A DNA stretch of 64,000 nt, taken from the NCBI RefSeq assembly GCF_041346945.1, contig NZ_CP166850.1, positions 3,286,001 to 3,350,000 on the forward strand. Reading direction: 5' to 3'. Position 1 is the stretch's first letter. Each line of letters starts with the position of its first letter. Made by a program: the position numbers and the translations under genes. Of this stretch, positions 35,802-45,459 are shown one piece after another. The DNA comes from Amycolatopsis sp. cg9. Its GTDB lineage: Bacteria; Actinomycetota; Actinomycetes; Mycobacteriales; Pseudonocardiaceae. Below the pieces are notes generated by a model. It did not search any database. It was not told where the DNA came from and was given only the letters and a program-made list of their open reading frames with translations.

Positions 35802-37174
35802 GCGTCAAGGTCCTGCTGGCGATCACGCAGGCGTTCGCGCTCACGATGAGCGTGGCGTTCCTGGTCTACGTCGTCGTGATCGTGGTGCCCTACCTGCGCC
35901 GCAAGCCGGCCCCGGTCGGCGACCCGGCCGAGTTCACCTGGCACTTCTTCGTCCCGTGCCGCGACGAGCAGACGGTCATCCGCGAGACGATCCGCTACCT
36001 GCGCACGACGTTCCGCAAGGCGCACGTCTGGGTCGTCGACGACGACTCGGAGGACCGCACCGCCCGCGTCGTCCGGATGCTGTGGCGCCGCCACGGCGGG
36101 TACGACCCGTACCTGCACCTGGTGCCGCGCACGCGGCCCGAGGCCCGGACCGGCAAGGGGGACGCCCTCAACGCGGCCTACCGCGCGCTGAACGACTGGA
36201 TGGGCCCGGACGCCTCGCGGGACGACGTCGTCGTGGTGGTCGTCGACGCCGACGGCCGCCCGGCGCCGAACTGCCTCGAGGTGTGCGCGGCCGGCCACCT
36301 CTTCGGCGACCCGGACGTCGGCGCGGTGCAGCTGGACGTCTGGATGAGCAACGTCGGGACACCACCGCCGACGGGCAACCCGGTCGGGCGCTGGTTCGGC
36401 CTCAAGCTCGCGCAGCTGCAGGACCTGGAGTTCCGGACGGCCATCGCGGCGATCCAGACGTCCCGCGGCTTCACCGGCACGATCTCCATGGGCGGCAACG
36501 GCCAGTTCACCCGGCTCACCGCGCTGGACTCCATCGCGGGCACCGACGCACAGCCGTGGCGCGGCTCGCTGCTGGAGGACTTCGAGCTCGGCGTCCACTT
36601 GCTCACGGCCGGCTGGCGCACCGGGTTCACGCCGGATTCGCACGTGGCGCAGGAAGGCCTCTACAGCCTGCGGCGCTTCCTCGTGCAGCGCACCCGGTGG
36701 GGCCAGGGCACCATGCAGTGCGCGCGGTACCTGCGCCGGATCTGGGACTCGCCGCACGTCAGCACGCTCGGCGCGGCGGAGATGATGTACTACCTCGCCC
36801 AGCCGTGGCTGCAGCTGCTCGGCTCACTGCTGTACCCGATCCCGTTCATCCTGCTGGTGGCGAGCACCGCGGGCGACCCGGCGCAGATGTGGACGTGGTT
36901 CACCGGCGGCGCGTGGATCCTGTTCGCCATCTACGGCTCGTTCGGGCTGCTGCCGTTCCTCGTCTGGGGCCCGATCTACCAGCTGAAGTGCTTGCGCAGC
37001 AAGAACATCCTGCGCGGCATCGGCCTCGGGTTCGCGTACGCGGCCTACATCTACACGTTCTACGTGACGTCGTGGCGGGCGCTGTTCCGCCTGGTCCGCG
37101 GCCGCAACGGCTGGGCGAAGACGCGCCGCAACACCGAACAGGCGGCGGGGGCGAAGGTCGCGCTGGACGCCTGA
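35798..37174 (+). CDS. Family 2 membrane glycosyltransferase
   Basis: A 458-residue protein. An N-terminal membrane helix is followed by a GT-A domain with FFVPCRDEQTVI, VVVDADGRP (D-x-D metal site), LEDFELGVHL (ED catalytic base region) and QRTRWGQG (QxxRW), then three or four C-terminal helices. These are features of processive GT2 enzymes like cellulose or hyaluronan synthases. Coupled to the exosortase-like gene, it may glycosylate or build the polymer linked to the anchored protein. The donor and acceptor are unknown. Confidence 0.9.
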   Translation: MSVKVLLAITQAFALTMSVAFLVYVVVIVVPYLRRKPAPVGDPAEFTWHFFVPCRDEQTVIRETIRYLRTTFRKAHVWVVDDDSEDRTARVVRMLWRRHGGYDPYLHLVPRTRPEARTGKGDALNAAYRALNDWMGPDASRDDVVVVVVDADGRPAPNCLEVCAAGHLFGDPDVGAVQLDVWMSNVGTPPPTGNPVGRWFGLKLAQLQDLEFRTAIAAIQTSRGFTGTISMGGNGQFTRLTALDSIAGTDAQPWRGSLLEDFELGVHLLTAGWRTGFTPDSHVAQEGLYSLRRFLVQRTRWGQGTMQCARYLRRIWDSPHVSTLGAAEMMYYLAQPWLQLLGSLLYPIPFILLVASTAGDPAQMWTWFTGGAWILFAIYGSFGLLPFLVWGPIYQLKCLRSKNILRGIGLGFAYAAYIYTFYVTSWRALFRLVRGRNGWAKTRRNTEQAAGAKVALDA

Positions 37175-37260
37175 GCGGGGGCCGGGCCGCGATGCCTCTT
37201 ACCCCCGCCGTGAGTTTCTGGTTAGGTTCTCACGGTCTGGCACCTGAACCCTGGGGGTTT

Positions 37261-39135
37261 ATGCCCATGTCCGCTCGGTCCGTTCCCAGAGCGGCGGCCC
37301 TCGCCGCCGCCGTCGCCCTCCTCTCCGGGCTGGCCGCCGCGCCGGCCCGAGCCGATACCGCCGGTCAGCGGCAACGCGACTTCGCGGCCGCCGCCGCCGA
37401 GTTCGGCGTCCCGGAGAACGTCCTGCTCGGCGTCTCCTACCTGGAGTCCCGGTGGGACTTCAACGCCGGCACGCCCAGCACGTCGGCCGGCTACGGCCCG
37501 ATGCACCTCACCGACGTGCGCGAGGCCGGGGTGGCGACCAGCCACCACGACGAAGGCACCGAAGACCCGCGCGGCGACGACGCGCGGCCCGCACTGCACC
37601 CGCAGGCCGGGCCCGCCGCGCCGCCGGCCGGGCTGCAGACCGTCGACGAGGCCGCGCAGCTGCTCAAAACGGACGCGAAGACCCTTCGCACCGACCCGGC
37701 CCAGAACATCCGGGGCGGCGCCGCCCTGCTCGCGAAGTACCACGCCGGCCAGACCGGGTGGTACGACGCGGTCGCCCGCTACAGCGGGTCCGACCAGGCC
37801 GCCGCCCGGTCCTTCGCAGACGAGGTCTTCGAGACCGTCAAGAGCGGCGTGGCCCGGACCACCGACGACGGCCAACAGGTCACCCTCGCCGCGACGCCGG
37901 ACGTGCAGGTGCCGGCGCCCGCCGGGAACCCCGCCGGCGTCGAGTGCCCCCGGACCGTCGCCTGCGAGTCCGTCCCGGCGCCCTACCAGGAGCTGCCGAA
38001 CGACGACTACGGCAACCACGACCTCGCCGACCGGCCGGAGAGCCAGAAGATCGACCACATCGTCATCCACGACACCGAGGGCTACTGGGACAACGTCCTC
38101 GACCTCGCCCAGGACCCGACGTACGTGAGCTGGCACTACACCATCCGCTCCAACGACGGCCTGATCGCGCAGCACGTCCCGACCAAGGACGTCGCCTGGC
38201 ACGCCGGCAACTGGTACGTCAACGCGAAGTCCATCGGCATCGAGCACGAGGGCTTCGCCGCGAAGGGCACCTGGTACACCGAGGCGATGTACCGCTCGAG
38301 CGCGAAGCTCGTCGGCTACCTCGCGCGCAAGTACGGCATCCCGCTCGACCGGGCGCACATCATCGGCCACGACAACGTGCCGGGCACGGTCCCGTCGACG
38401 ATCAAGGGCATGCACTGGGACCCGGGCCCCTACTGGGACTGGTCGCACTACTTCGACCTGCTGGGCGCGCCGCTCGGCGGGTTCGGCCTGCCCGGCTCGT
38501 CGCTGGTCACCATCGACCCGGACTTCGCGAAGAACCAGCCCGCGTTCACCGGCTGCGACAGCCCCGGGACCCCGTGCGCGCCGCGCGGGTCGGAAGCGGT
38601 CGTGCTGCACTCGGAGCCGAGTGAGTCCTCGCCGCTGCTGAAGGACGCCGGCCTCCACACCGACGGCTCGCCGTCGACGATGGACGTCTCCGACGTCGGC
38701 AGCCGCGCGGCGACCGGCCAGCGGTACGCGGTCGCGGACGTCAGCGGCGACTGGACGGCGATCTGGTACCTCGGCCAGAAGGGCTGGTTCCACAACCCGC
38801 GCGGAGCGAAGGTCGCGAAGCCGGCGATCGGCTGGGTCGCGACGCCGAAGCCGGGTCTCGCGACGGTGCCGGTCTACGGCCGCGCCTACCCCGAGCCGGA
38901 GGCCTACCCGGCGAACGTGCCGGTGCAGGCCATCACGCCGTTGCCGTACACCCTGGCCGCCGGGCAGAAGTACTCGTCGGCAGGCACGGTCGGGTCGGAG
39001 TACTACTACGCGGTGACCTTCGACCTCGCCGACCACGTGGTCGTGAAGGGCAAGCTGAAGTACGTCCAGATCCAGTTCGGGCACCGGATCGCGTTCGTCA
39101 AGGCGGACGACGTCCGGATCGTCCCGGCGTTCTAG
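37261..39135 (+). CDS. Secreted bifunctional peptidoglycan hydrolase: lysozyme-like domain plus N-acetylmuramoyl-L-alanine amidase
   Basis: A 624-residue protein. The signal peptide ends near ARA-DT (residue 34). Residues 45-200 look like a lytic transglycosylase fold (VLLGVSYLESRWDFNAG with the likely Glu). Residues about 255-400 are an Amidase_2 domain: IVIHDTEGYW, SIGIEHEGF, HDNVPGT and the metal or catalytic residues in MHWDPGPYWDW. Two SH3-like wall-binding segments follow (AVVLHSEPS..., YRG-like repeats). GGGGG precedes ATG 37261; ATG 37267 is possible. The final TAG overlaps the arsM stop on the other strand. Confidence 0.9.
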   Translation: MPMSARSVPRAAALAAAVALLSGLAAAPARADTAGQRQRDFAAAAAEFGVPENVLLGVSYLESRWDFNAGTPSTSAGYGPMHLTDVREAGVATSHHDEGTEDPRGDDARPALHPQAGPAAPPAGLQTVDEAAQLLKTDAKTLRTDPAQNIRGGAALLAKYHAGQTGWYDAVARYSGSDQAAARSFADEVFETVKSGVARTTDDGQQVTLAATPDVQVPAPAGNPAGVECPRTVACESVPAPYQELPNDDYGNHDLADRPESQKIDHIVIHDTEGYWDNVLDLAQDPTYVSWHYTIRSNDGLIAQHVPTKDVAWHAGNWYVNAKSIGIEHEGFAAKGTWYTEAMYRSSAKLVGYLARKYGIPLDRAHIIGHDNVPGTVPSTIKGMHWDPGPYWDWSHYFDLLGAPLGGFGLPGSSLVTIDPDFAKNQPAFTGCDSPGTPCAPRGSEAVVLHSEPSESSPLLKDAGLHTDGSPSTMDVSDVGSRAATGQRYAVADVSGDWTAIWYLGQKGWFHNPRGAKVAKPAIGWVATPKPGLATVPVYGRAYPEPEAYPANVPVQAITPLPYTLAAGQKYSSAGTVGSEYYYAVTFDLADHVVVKGKLKYVQIQFGHRIAFVKADDVRIVPAF

Positions 39136-39872
39136 GCGGTGTCCGGCGCCGGCCGCGTTCCCGCCGGGGCGCGGCCGGCCCGGATGATCGCGGAGTGCAG
39201 TTTCTCGCCGGCTTCGTGGGTGATCCGGACGTCGATGCCGGCGAACCCCGCGTCGCGGAGCAGGGCCCGGTAGCGGCCGGCGGTCAAGGCACCGCCCAGG
39301 CATTCGGCCGCTCGGGCCGCGCGGTCGGCGTCGGTGACCGCGTCGTCGGCGACGACGTCGGTGATCCCGAGCCGGCCACCGGGTCGCAGGACGCGGGCGA
39401 TCTCGGCGAACACCGCCGGCTTGTCGGCGGAGAGCGCGATGACGCAGTTGGAGATGACGACGTCGACGGAGGCGTCCGGCAACGGGATCCGTTCGATCTC
39501 CCCTCGGATGAACTCGGCGTTGGTGACGTCGGCCCGCTCCGCGTGGCGGCGGGCGAGGGTGAGCATGTCGTCGGTCATGTCCAGGCCGATGGCGCGGCCG
39601 GTGGGACCGACCCGGCGAGCGGAGAGCAGGACGTCGAGCCCGCCGCCGGAGCCGAGGTCGAGCACGGTCTCCCCGGGCCGCAGGTCCGCGACGGCGAGCG
39701 GGTTGCCGCACCCGAGGCTGGTGGCGGCCACCTCGGCCGGGATCCCCGCCCCGGCGTAGTGGCCGGTCCCGAGCCGATCGGCGTCGGTGCGCAGGCCGGT
39801 TCCCCCGCCGGCCAGTGCGCGACGGGCGGCGGCGGCGTAGCGCTCGCGGACGGCTTCGCGGTCGGGGTTCAC
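39132..39872 (-). CDS. arsM: Arsenite S-adenosylmethionine methyltransferase
   Basis: A 246-residue class I methyltransferase. LDLGSGGGLDVLL is the SAM loop. Three cysteines, Cys55 (LGCGNP), Cys143 (SNCVI) and Cys191 (AECLGG), match the As(III)-binding cysteines of ArsM. It methylates arsenite using SAM. The GTG start overlaps the stop of the ArsR gene upstream, so the two form one operon. The stop codons of arsM and the amidase overlap in the sequence CTAG. Confidence 0.93.
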   Translation of the reverse strand: MNPDREAVRERYAAAARRALAGGGTGLRTDADRLGTGHYAGAGIPAEVAATSLGCGNPLAVADLRPGETVLDLGSGGGLDVLLSARRVGPTGRAIGLDMTDDMLTLARRHAERADVTNAEFIRGEIERIPLPDASVDVVISNCVIALSADKPAVFAEIARVLRPGGRLGITDVVADDAVTDADRAARAAECLGGALTAGRYRALLRDAGFAGIDVRITHEAGEKLHSAIIRAGRAPAGTRPAPDTA

Positions 39873-40213
39873 CGGCAGACCTCCGAGAACTCGACGGCGG
39901 CGTGGCCCATGACCACGTCGGCGGCGGTCGGGAAGCAGGACACGCAGCGCTGGTTGACCCGGTAGAGCCGGGCCGTGCCGCGCGGTTCGGCGAGCACGAA
40001 CCGGGCTTCGGTGAGGACCTTCAGGTGGGCGGACACGGTCGACTGCCCGACCGCGACCCGGTCGACGATCTGCCCGACCGTCAGCGGGGAGCCGGTGGAC
40101 GCCAGCAGGTTGAGGATCTGCACCCGGGTCGGGTCGGCCAGCGCCCGGAACCAGCCGGCGTAGGTCTCCGCGGTCGCACGGTCCAGCACGGCGGTCTCCC
40201 TTCCATCGTCCAT
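39869..40213 (-). CDS. arsR: ArsR/SmtB-family metalloregulator of arsM
   Basis: A 114-residue winged helix with WFRALADPTRVQILNLL and recognition helix GQSTVSAHLKVL. Cys90 and Cys93 (RCVSCF) plus Cys113 in the last residues could form the arsenite site; this placement near the C-terminus differs from the classic ELCVC motif of the second regulator at 41711-42073. It probably represses itself and arsM until As(III) binds. A perfect inverted repeat overlaps its start codon. Confidence 0.93.
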   Translation of the reverse strand: MDDGRETAVLDRATAETYAGWFRALADPTRVQILNLLASTGSPLTVGQIVDRVAVGQSTVSAHLKVLTEARFVLAEPRGTARLYRVNQRCVSCFPTAADVVMGHAAVEFSEVCR

Positions 40214-40234
40214 CGACGATAAACGATGGAAGGG
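40198..40234. promoter_or_regulatory. Candidate ArsR operator at the arsR-arsM start
   Basis: A perfect 11-bp inverted repeat (CCCTTCCATCG and complement, 15-bp spacer) encloses a second short palindrome (ATCGTC-CATC-GACGAT) and overlaps the arsR start codon. This is the expected place for an autoregulatory operator. Confidence 0.6.
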
Positions 40235-40248
40235 GTCGTGCGGAAGCC

Positions 40249-40656
40249 TCAGGGCGCGGCCGGCACCAGCTCGGCGAGCAGGGCCCGGACGCGGCGGTCG
40301 ATCTCGTCGCGGATCGGGCGGACCTGCTCCACCGGGCGGCCGGCGGGGTCGTCGAGCTGCCAGTCGAGGTAGCGCTTGCCGGGGAAGACCGGGCAGGCGT
40401 CGCCGCAGCCCATGGTGATCACGACGTCGGCGGCTTCGACCGCGCCGGTGGTCAGGCGCTTGGGGAACTCGCGGGAGACGTCGATCCCGAGCTCGGCCAT
40501 CACCGCGACCACGGCCGGGTTGACCGCGCTCGCGGGAGCCGACCCGGCGGAGCGGACGGTGACGCGCCCGGCGGCGTGGTGGTCCAGCAGGGCCGCGGCC
40601 ATCTGCGAGCGGCCGGCGTTGTGGACGCAGACGAACAGCACTTCGGGGGTGTTCAC
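40249..40656 (-). CDS. arsC: Arsenate reductase, low-molecular-weight phosphatase type
   Basis: A 135-residue protein. The P-loop CVHNAGRSQ (Cys10, Arg16) and the redox pair Cys84 and Cys88 (MGCGDACPVF) are those of thioredoxin/mycothiol-dependent arsenate reductases. DWQLDDP holds the general acid Asp. It reduces arsenate to arsenite for export by Acr3, encoded immediately upstream with a stop-start overlap. The GTG start at 40656 sets the conserved N-terminus. Confidence 0.95.
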   Translation of the reverse strand: MNTPEVLFVCVHNAGRSQMAAALLDHHAAGRVTVRSAGSAPASAVNPAVVAVMAELGIDVSREFPKRLTTGAVEAADVVITMGCGDACPVFPGKRYLDWQLDDPAGRPVEQVRPIRDEIDRRVRALLAELVPAAP

Positions 40657-41714
40657 GGGGTGACCTCCACGGGAGCCGGGGTGAAGCGGCGGCGGCGCAG
40701 CGCCAGTGACACGTAGACGAGCGCGACGAGCACGGGTACTTCGATCAGCGGCCCGACGACCCCGGCCAGCGCCTGCCCGCTGGTCGCCCCGAACGTCGCG
40801 ATGGCCACGGCGATGGCGAGTTCGAAGTTGTTGCCCGCCGCGGTGAACGCCAGCGTCGTGGTGCGCTCGTAGGACAGCCCGACGGCTTTGCCGAACGCGT
40901 AGGACCCGGCCCACATCAGTCCGAAGTAGACCAGCAGCGGCACCGCGATCCGGACCACGTCCCACGGCCGCGCGGTGATCCGATCGCCTTGCAGCGCGAA
41001 GAGGACCACGATGGTGAACAGCAGCCCGTAGAGCGCCGCCGGGCCGATCTTCGGCAGGAACTCCGACTCGTACCAGGTCCGGCCCTTGGCGCGTTCGCCG
41101 AGCCGGCGGGTCAGGTAGCCGGCCACGAGCGGGATGCCGAGGAAGATCAGCACGCTCTTGGCGATCTGCCACCCGGACACCGCGAGATCGGCCTGGGGGA
41201 GGCCGAGCCGGCCGGGCAGGAACGCGAGGTAGAACCAGCCGAGCAGGCCGAACGCGAGCACCTGGAACACCGAGTTCAGCGCGACCAGCACCGCGGCGGC
41301 TTCGCGGTCACCGCAGGCGAGGTCGTTCCAGATGATCACCATGGCGATGCAGCGGGCCAGCCCGACGACGATCAGCCCGGTCCGGTACTCGGGCAGGTCC
41401 GGCAGCAGCAGCCAGGCCAGCGCGAACATCAGCGCGGGGCCGATCAGCCAGTTCAGCACCAGCGACGGCCAGAGCAGCCGGCGGTCCCGGGTGACCGCGC
41501 CGAGCCGGTCGTAGCGGACCTTCGCCAGGACCGGGTACATCATCACGAGCAGCCCGAGCGCGATCGGCAGCGAGATCCCGTCCACCCGCACCGCCGAGAG
41601 CCCGGTGTCCAGGCCGGGGATCCAGCGGCCGGCGAGCAGCCCGGCGACCATCGCGGCCGCGATCCAGCCGGGCAGGAACCGGTCCAATGTGGACAGCTTG
41701 CCGACGACCCTCAC
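40653..41714 (-). CDS. acr3: ACR3-family arsenite efflux pump
   Basis: A 353-residue protein with ten predicted membrane helices. The ACR3 motif CIAMVIIWNDLACGD includes the essential Cys, and AAGNNFELAIAVAIATFG is the second conserved helix. It exports arsenite using the membrane potential. The GTG start overlaps the stop of the second arsR, giving the order arsR-acr3-arsC with overlaps at each junction. Confidence 0.95.
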   Translation of the reverse strand: MRVVGKLSTLDRFLPGWIAAAMVAGLLAGRWIPGLDTGLSAVRVDGISLPIALGLLVMMYPVLAKVRYDRLGAVTRDRRLLWPSLVLNWLIGPALMFALAWLLLPDLPEYRTGLIVVGLARCIAMVIIWNDLACGDREAAAVLVALNSVFQVLAFGLLGWFYLAFLPGRLGLPQADLAVSGWQIAKSVLIFLGIPLVAGYLTRRLGERAKGRTWYESEFLPKIGPAALYGLLFTIVVLFALQGDRITARPWDVVRIAVPLLVYFGLMWAGSYAFGKAVGLSYERTTTLAFTAAGNNFELAIAVAIATFGATSGQALAGVVGPLIEVPVLVALVYVSLALRRRRFTPAPVEVTP

Positions 41715-42073
41715 GTCAGGACCGGGGTGTCGCCGGTGACCAGGACGGCCGACAGGCGGGCCAGCACCTCGGGGTGGACGCGGTAGTACACCCAGGTCCC
41801 GCGGCGCTCGCCGGTGATCAGGCCGGACTCGCGCAGCACCTTGAGGTGGTGGGAGATCGTCGGGCCGGTCAGGTCGAACGCGTCGGTCAGGTCGCACACG
41901 CACGCCTCGCCCCCGGCGTGGGAGGCGATCAGCGACAGCAGGCGCAGGCGCACCGGGTCGGCCATCGCCTTGAACAGCTTCGACAATTCGACGGCCTGCG
42001 GTTCGGTCAACGGCTCGCGTGCCAGCGGGGAGCAGCAGGCGTCCATCGCGACGATGGGCAGCTGGTTCGGCAT
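41711..42073 (-). CDS. arsR: ArsR/SmtB-family regulator of the acr3-arsC operon
   Basis: A 120-residue winged helix. It has the metal motif ACVCDLTD (Cys58, Cys60) and an extra Cys pair at 13-14 (DACCSP). The recognition helix is GPTISHHLKVL. It should repress the arsR-acr3-arsC operon and perhaps the divergent arsI/cadI gene from the shared 83-bp region. I used the Met that gives the compact N-terminus (MPNQLPIVAM); upstream residues are unlikely. Confidence 0.93.
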   Translation of the reverse strand: MPNQLPIVAMDACCSPLAREPLTEPQAVELSKLFKAMADPVRLRLLSLIASHAGGEACVCDLTDAFDLTGPTISHHLKVLRESGLITGERRGTWVYYRVHPEVLARLSAVLVTGDTPVLT

Positions 42074-42142
42074 ACGTCTATGTTGACACACGTCTATATA
42101 GAGAGCAATCTAAGTCCCGTCGCTGTTTTGATGAACGTCTAT
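42074..42142. promoter_or_regulatory. Divergent ars promoter region with three ACGTCTAT repeats
   Basis: ACGTCTAT occurs at 42074, 42090 and 42135. A perfect TTGACA (-35, plus strand) lies at 42083-42088 with a weak CAATCT -10 seventeen bases on, driving the gene at 42157. The repeats overlap both divergent promoters and are good ArsR-site candidates. Confidence 0.55.
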
Positions 42143-42156
42143 CCAAGGAGGACGGG

Positions 42157-42636
42157 ATGTCACGGGTGCAGCTCGCACTGCGGGTCGGAGACCTCGAAGG
42201 CTCGATCGACTTCTACTCGAAGCTGTTCGGCACGGAGCCGGCCAAGCTCCGGCCCGGCTACGCCAACTTCGCCATCGCCGAACCGGCCCTCAAGCTCGTG
42301 CTCCTGGCGGGCGAGCCCGGTCAGGCGACCGTCATGGACCACCTCGGCGTCGAGGTCGAATCCACCGACCAGGTCAGCGAAGCCAGCAAGCGCCTGACCG
42401 GCGAAGGGCTGGAGACGCTGACCGAAGACGACACCACCTGCTGCTACGCGGTCCAGGACAAGGTGTGGGTGCACGGCCCCGGCCAGGAGCCCTGGGAGGT
42501 CTACACCGTCAAGGCCGACTCGCAGACCTTCGGCACCGACAGTGCCGCGCTCGTGACCCCGGCCACGTGCTGCACGCCCGACGCCGAAACCGGCCAGGTC
42601 GACAAGGCCGCCCAGCCCGAAGGCTGCTGCTCCTGA
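42157..42636 (+). CDS. ArsI/CadI-family dioxygenase (candidate C-As lyase)
   Basis: A 159-residue vicinal-oxygen-chelate protein. MSRVQLALRV with Gln5, His62 (DHLGVEV) and Glu114 (PWEVYT) fit the iron ligands of actinobacterial ArsI, and the vicinal Cys95-Cys96 (DDTTCCYAV) fit its organoarsenical site. A tail with two more CC pairs (ATCCTP, GCCS) may hold extra arsenic. ArsI removes methyl or aryl groups from trivalent arsenicals; the same family includes mycobacterial CadI, induced by cadmium, so the substrate is an inference supported by the arsenic context. It has its own promoter divergent from arsR. Confidence 0.88.
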   Translation: MSRVQLALRVGDLEGSIDFYSKLFGTEPAKLRPGYANFAIAEPALKLVLLAGEPGQATVMDHLGVEVESTDQVSEASKRLTGEGLETLTEDDTTCCYAVQDKVWVHGPGQEPWEVYTVKADSQTFGTDSAALVTPATCCTPDAETGQVDKAAQPEGCCS

Positions 42637-42695
42637 CCCGAAACGGCCGGTCAGGCGAGCGTGGCCGGCATTTCGGCACGCCGGGTGGACCCTCC

Positions 42696-42730
42696 TTGCG
42701 AAGCTGGCACTCCCGTGGCTAGAGTGCTAA
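42696..42730 (+). promoter_or_regulatory. groES promoter with CIRCE element
   Basis: CIRCE is at 42704-42730: CTGGCACTC, nine bases, GAGTGCTAA, with two mismatches in the left arm against the consensus. TTGCGA (42696) and TAGAGT (42720) form a promoter with 18-bp spacing that overlaps it. HrcA repression is expected; hrcA is not in the window. Confidence 0.88.
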
Positions 42731-42827
42731 TCGCACGGCCCGACAGCCCCGGCACCCGCGACGGCGGGGGTGGTAGAGCCGTAACCACATCCTGCCAACG
42801 CTTTCGACGACCGTGGAGGTCAACCCG

Positions 42828-43121
42828 GTGAGCGTGAACATCAAGCCGCTCGAGGACAAGATCGTTGTCCAGACGAGCGAGGCCGAGGAGACGACCGCTT
42901 CCGGCCTCGTCATCCCCGACACCGCCAAGGAGAAGCCCCAGGAGGGCAAGGTTCTGGCCGTGGGCCCGGGCCGGATCGACGACAAGGGCAACCGCGTCCC
43001 GCTGGACGTGAACGTCGGCGACGTCGTCATCTACTCGAAGTACGGCGGCACCGAGGTCAAGTACAACGGTGAGGACTACCTCATCCTGTCCGCCCGCGAC
43101 GTGCTGGCCGTCATCAACTGA
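42828..43121 (+). CDS. groES: Co-chaperonin GroES
   Basis: A 97-residue Gro[14 protein letters not shown] begins it, [17 protein letters not shown] is the mobile-loop region that docks on GroEL, and it ends DVLAVIN. GGAGGT is seven bases before GTG 42828. A terminator-like hairpin separates it from groEL1, and HrcA/CIRCE control lies upstream. Confidence 0.98.
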   Translation: MSVNIKPLEDKIVVQTSEAEETTASGLVIPDTAKEKPQEGKVLAVGPGRIDDKGNRVPLDVNVGDVVIYSKYGGTEVKYNGEDYLILSARDVLAVIN

Positions 43122-43140
43122 CGTCCGCTCGCAGCGCATG

Positions 43141-43182
43141 ACGCCCCGGGCCCCGCACAACGCCGGGGAGCGGGGCGTTTTT
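43141..43182 (+). terminator. Terminator-like hairpin between groES and groEL1
   Basis: ACGCCCCG and CGGGGCGT arms with further internal pairing are followed by TTTTT. It could attenuate read-through so that GroES exceeds GroEL1, or mark a processing site. Confidence 0.65.
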
Positions 43183-43206
43183 GCGTCCAGACCCACCGAA
43201 AGGTAA

Positions 43207-44832
<1,626 letters not shown>

Positions 44833-44841
44833 GTCCGACGA

Positions 44842-44878
44842 AAACGGGGCGGTACTCCCAGGGAGTACCGCCCCGTTT
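44842..44878. terminator. Terminator after groEL1
   Basis: A near-perfect 18-bp inverted repeat (arm AAACGGGGCGGTACTCCC) ends in TTT. It is suitable in both directions between groEL1 and the converging whiB gene. Confidence 0.85.
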
Positions 44879-44944
44879 CCGTGCCCGGAGAAGCACGGAG
44901 GGCGGCACCCCACCCGGTGCCGCCCTCCGATGTCCGGTGTCCGC

Positions 44945-45247
44945 TCAGCCGCCCGACATGCTGAGCGCGCGTTTGTCCGCCTTGATGAGGTGCTCGCGTT
45001 CGGACTCCGAGAGCCCGCCCCAAATGCCGTACGGCTCGTGCACCGCCAGCGCGTGGCTGCGGCACATCTCCAAGACCGGGCAGCTCAGGCAGACCGCCTT
45101 CGCCCTGGCCTCCCGTCGTGCTCGCGCCGGGCCGCGCTCGCCGTCCGGGTGAAAGAAGGACGCGCTGTCCATCCCCCGGCACGACCCTTCGAGCTGCCAG
45201 TCCCACATGTCGGCGTTGGGTCCTGGGAGCCTGCGCGTGTCTGCCAT
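44945..45247 (-). CDS. whiB3: WhiB3-like iron-sulfur regulator
   Basis: A 100-residue Wbl protein. Cys23, Cys53, Cys56 and Cys62 hold the 4Fe-4S cluster, GIWGG (74-78) is the sigma-factor-binding turn, and a basic stretch follows. LPGPNADMWDWQLEG at the start and the place between groEL1 and sigD match WhiB3 of mycobacteria, a redox sensor controlling lipid and virulence genes. ATG 45247 has GGAGG eight bases upstream; longer N-terminal versions were rejected. Confidence 0.93.
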   Translation of the reverse strand: MADTRRLPGPNADMWDWQLEGSCRGMDSASFFHPDGERGPARARREARAKAVCLSCPVLEMCRSHALAVHEPYGIWGGLSESEREHLIKADKRALSMSGG

Positions 45248-45420
45248 CCTGACCGCCTCCGTCATCCGGTCGATGCCGCTAGCTGCTCTGCTGTGGTGCC
45301 GATACTCCATTCGGTGCAACGGCGGTAACGTTAGAAGCGCGCCAATAGTTGTTCAAGCGATTCGGTTCGATTCAGCCGTTAGGCATCCCCCGGATGTGTG
45401 AGCAGGGGTTTCGCCTCCGG

Positions 45421-45459
45421 TTGCCGACGACGCCGGGTGCCTGGATATTGAGGCTCGTG
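45421..45459 (+). promoter_or_regulatory. Candidate leaderless promoter of the MerR-like gene
   Basis: TTGCCG, 17 bases, GATATT, seven bases, then GTG. The arrangement fits a transcript starting at the start codon. Confidence 0.45.
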
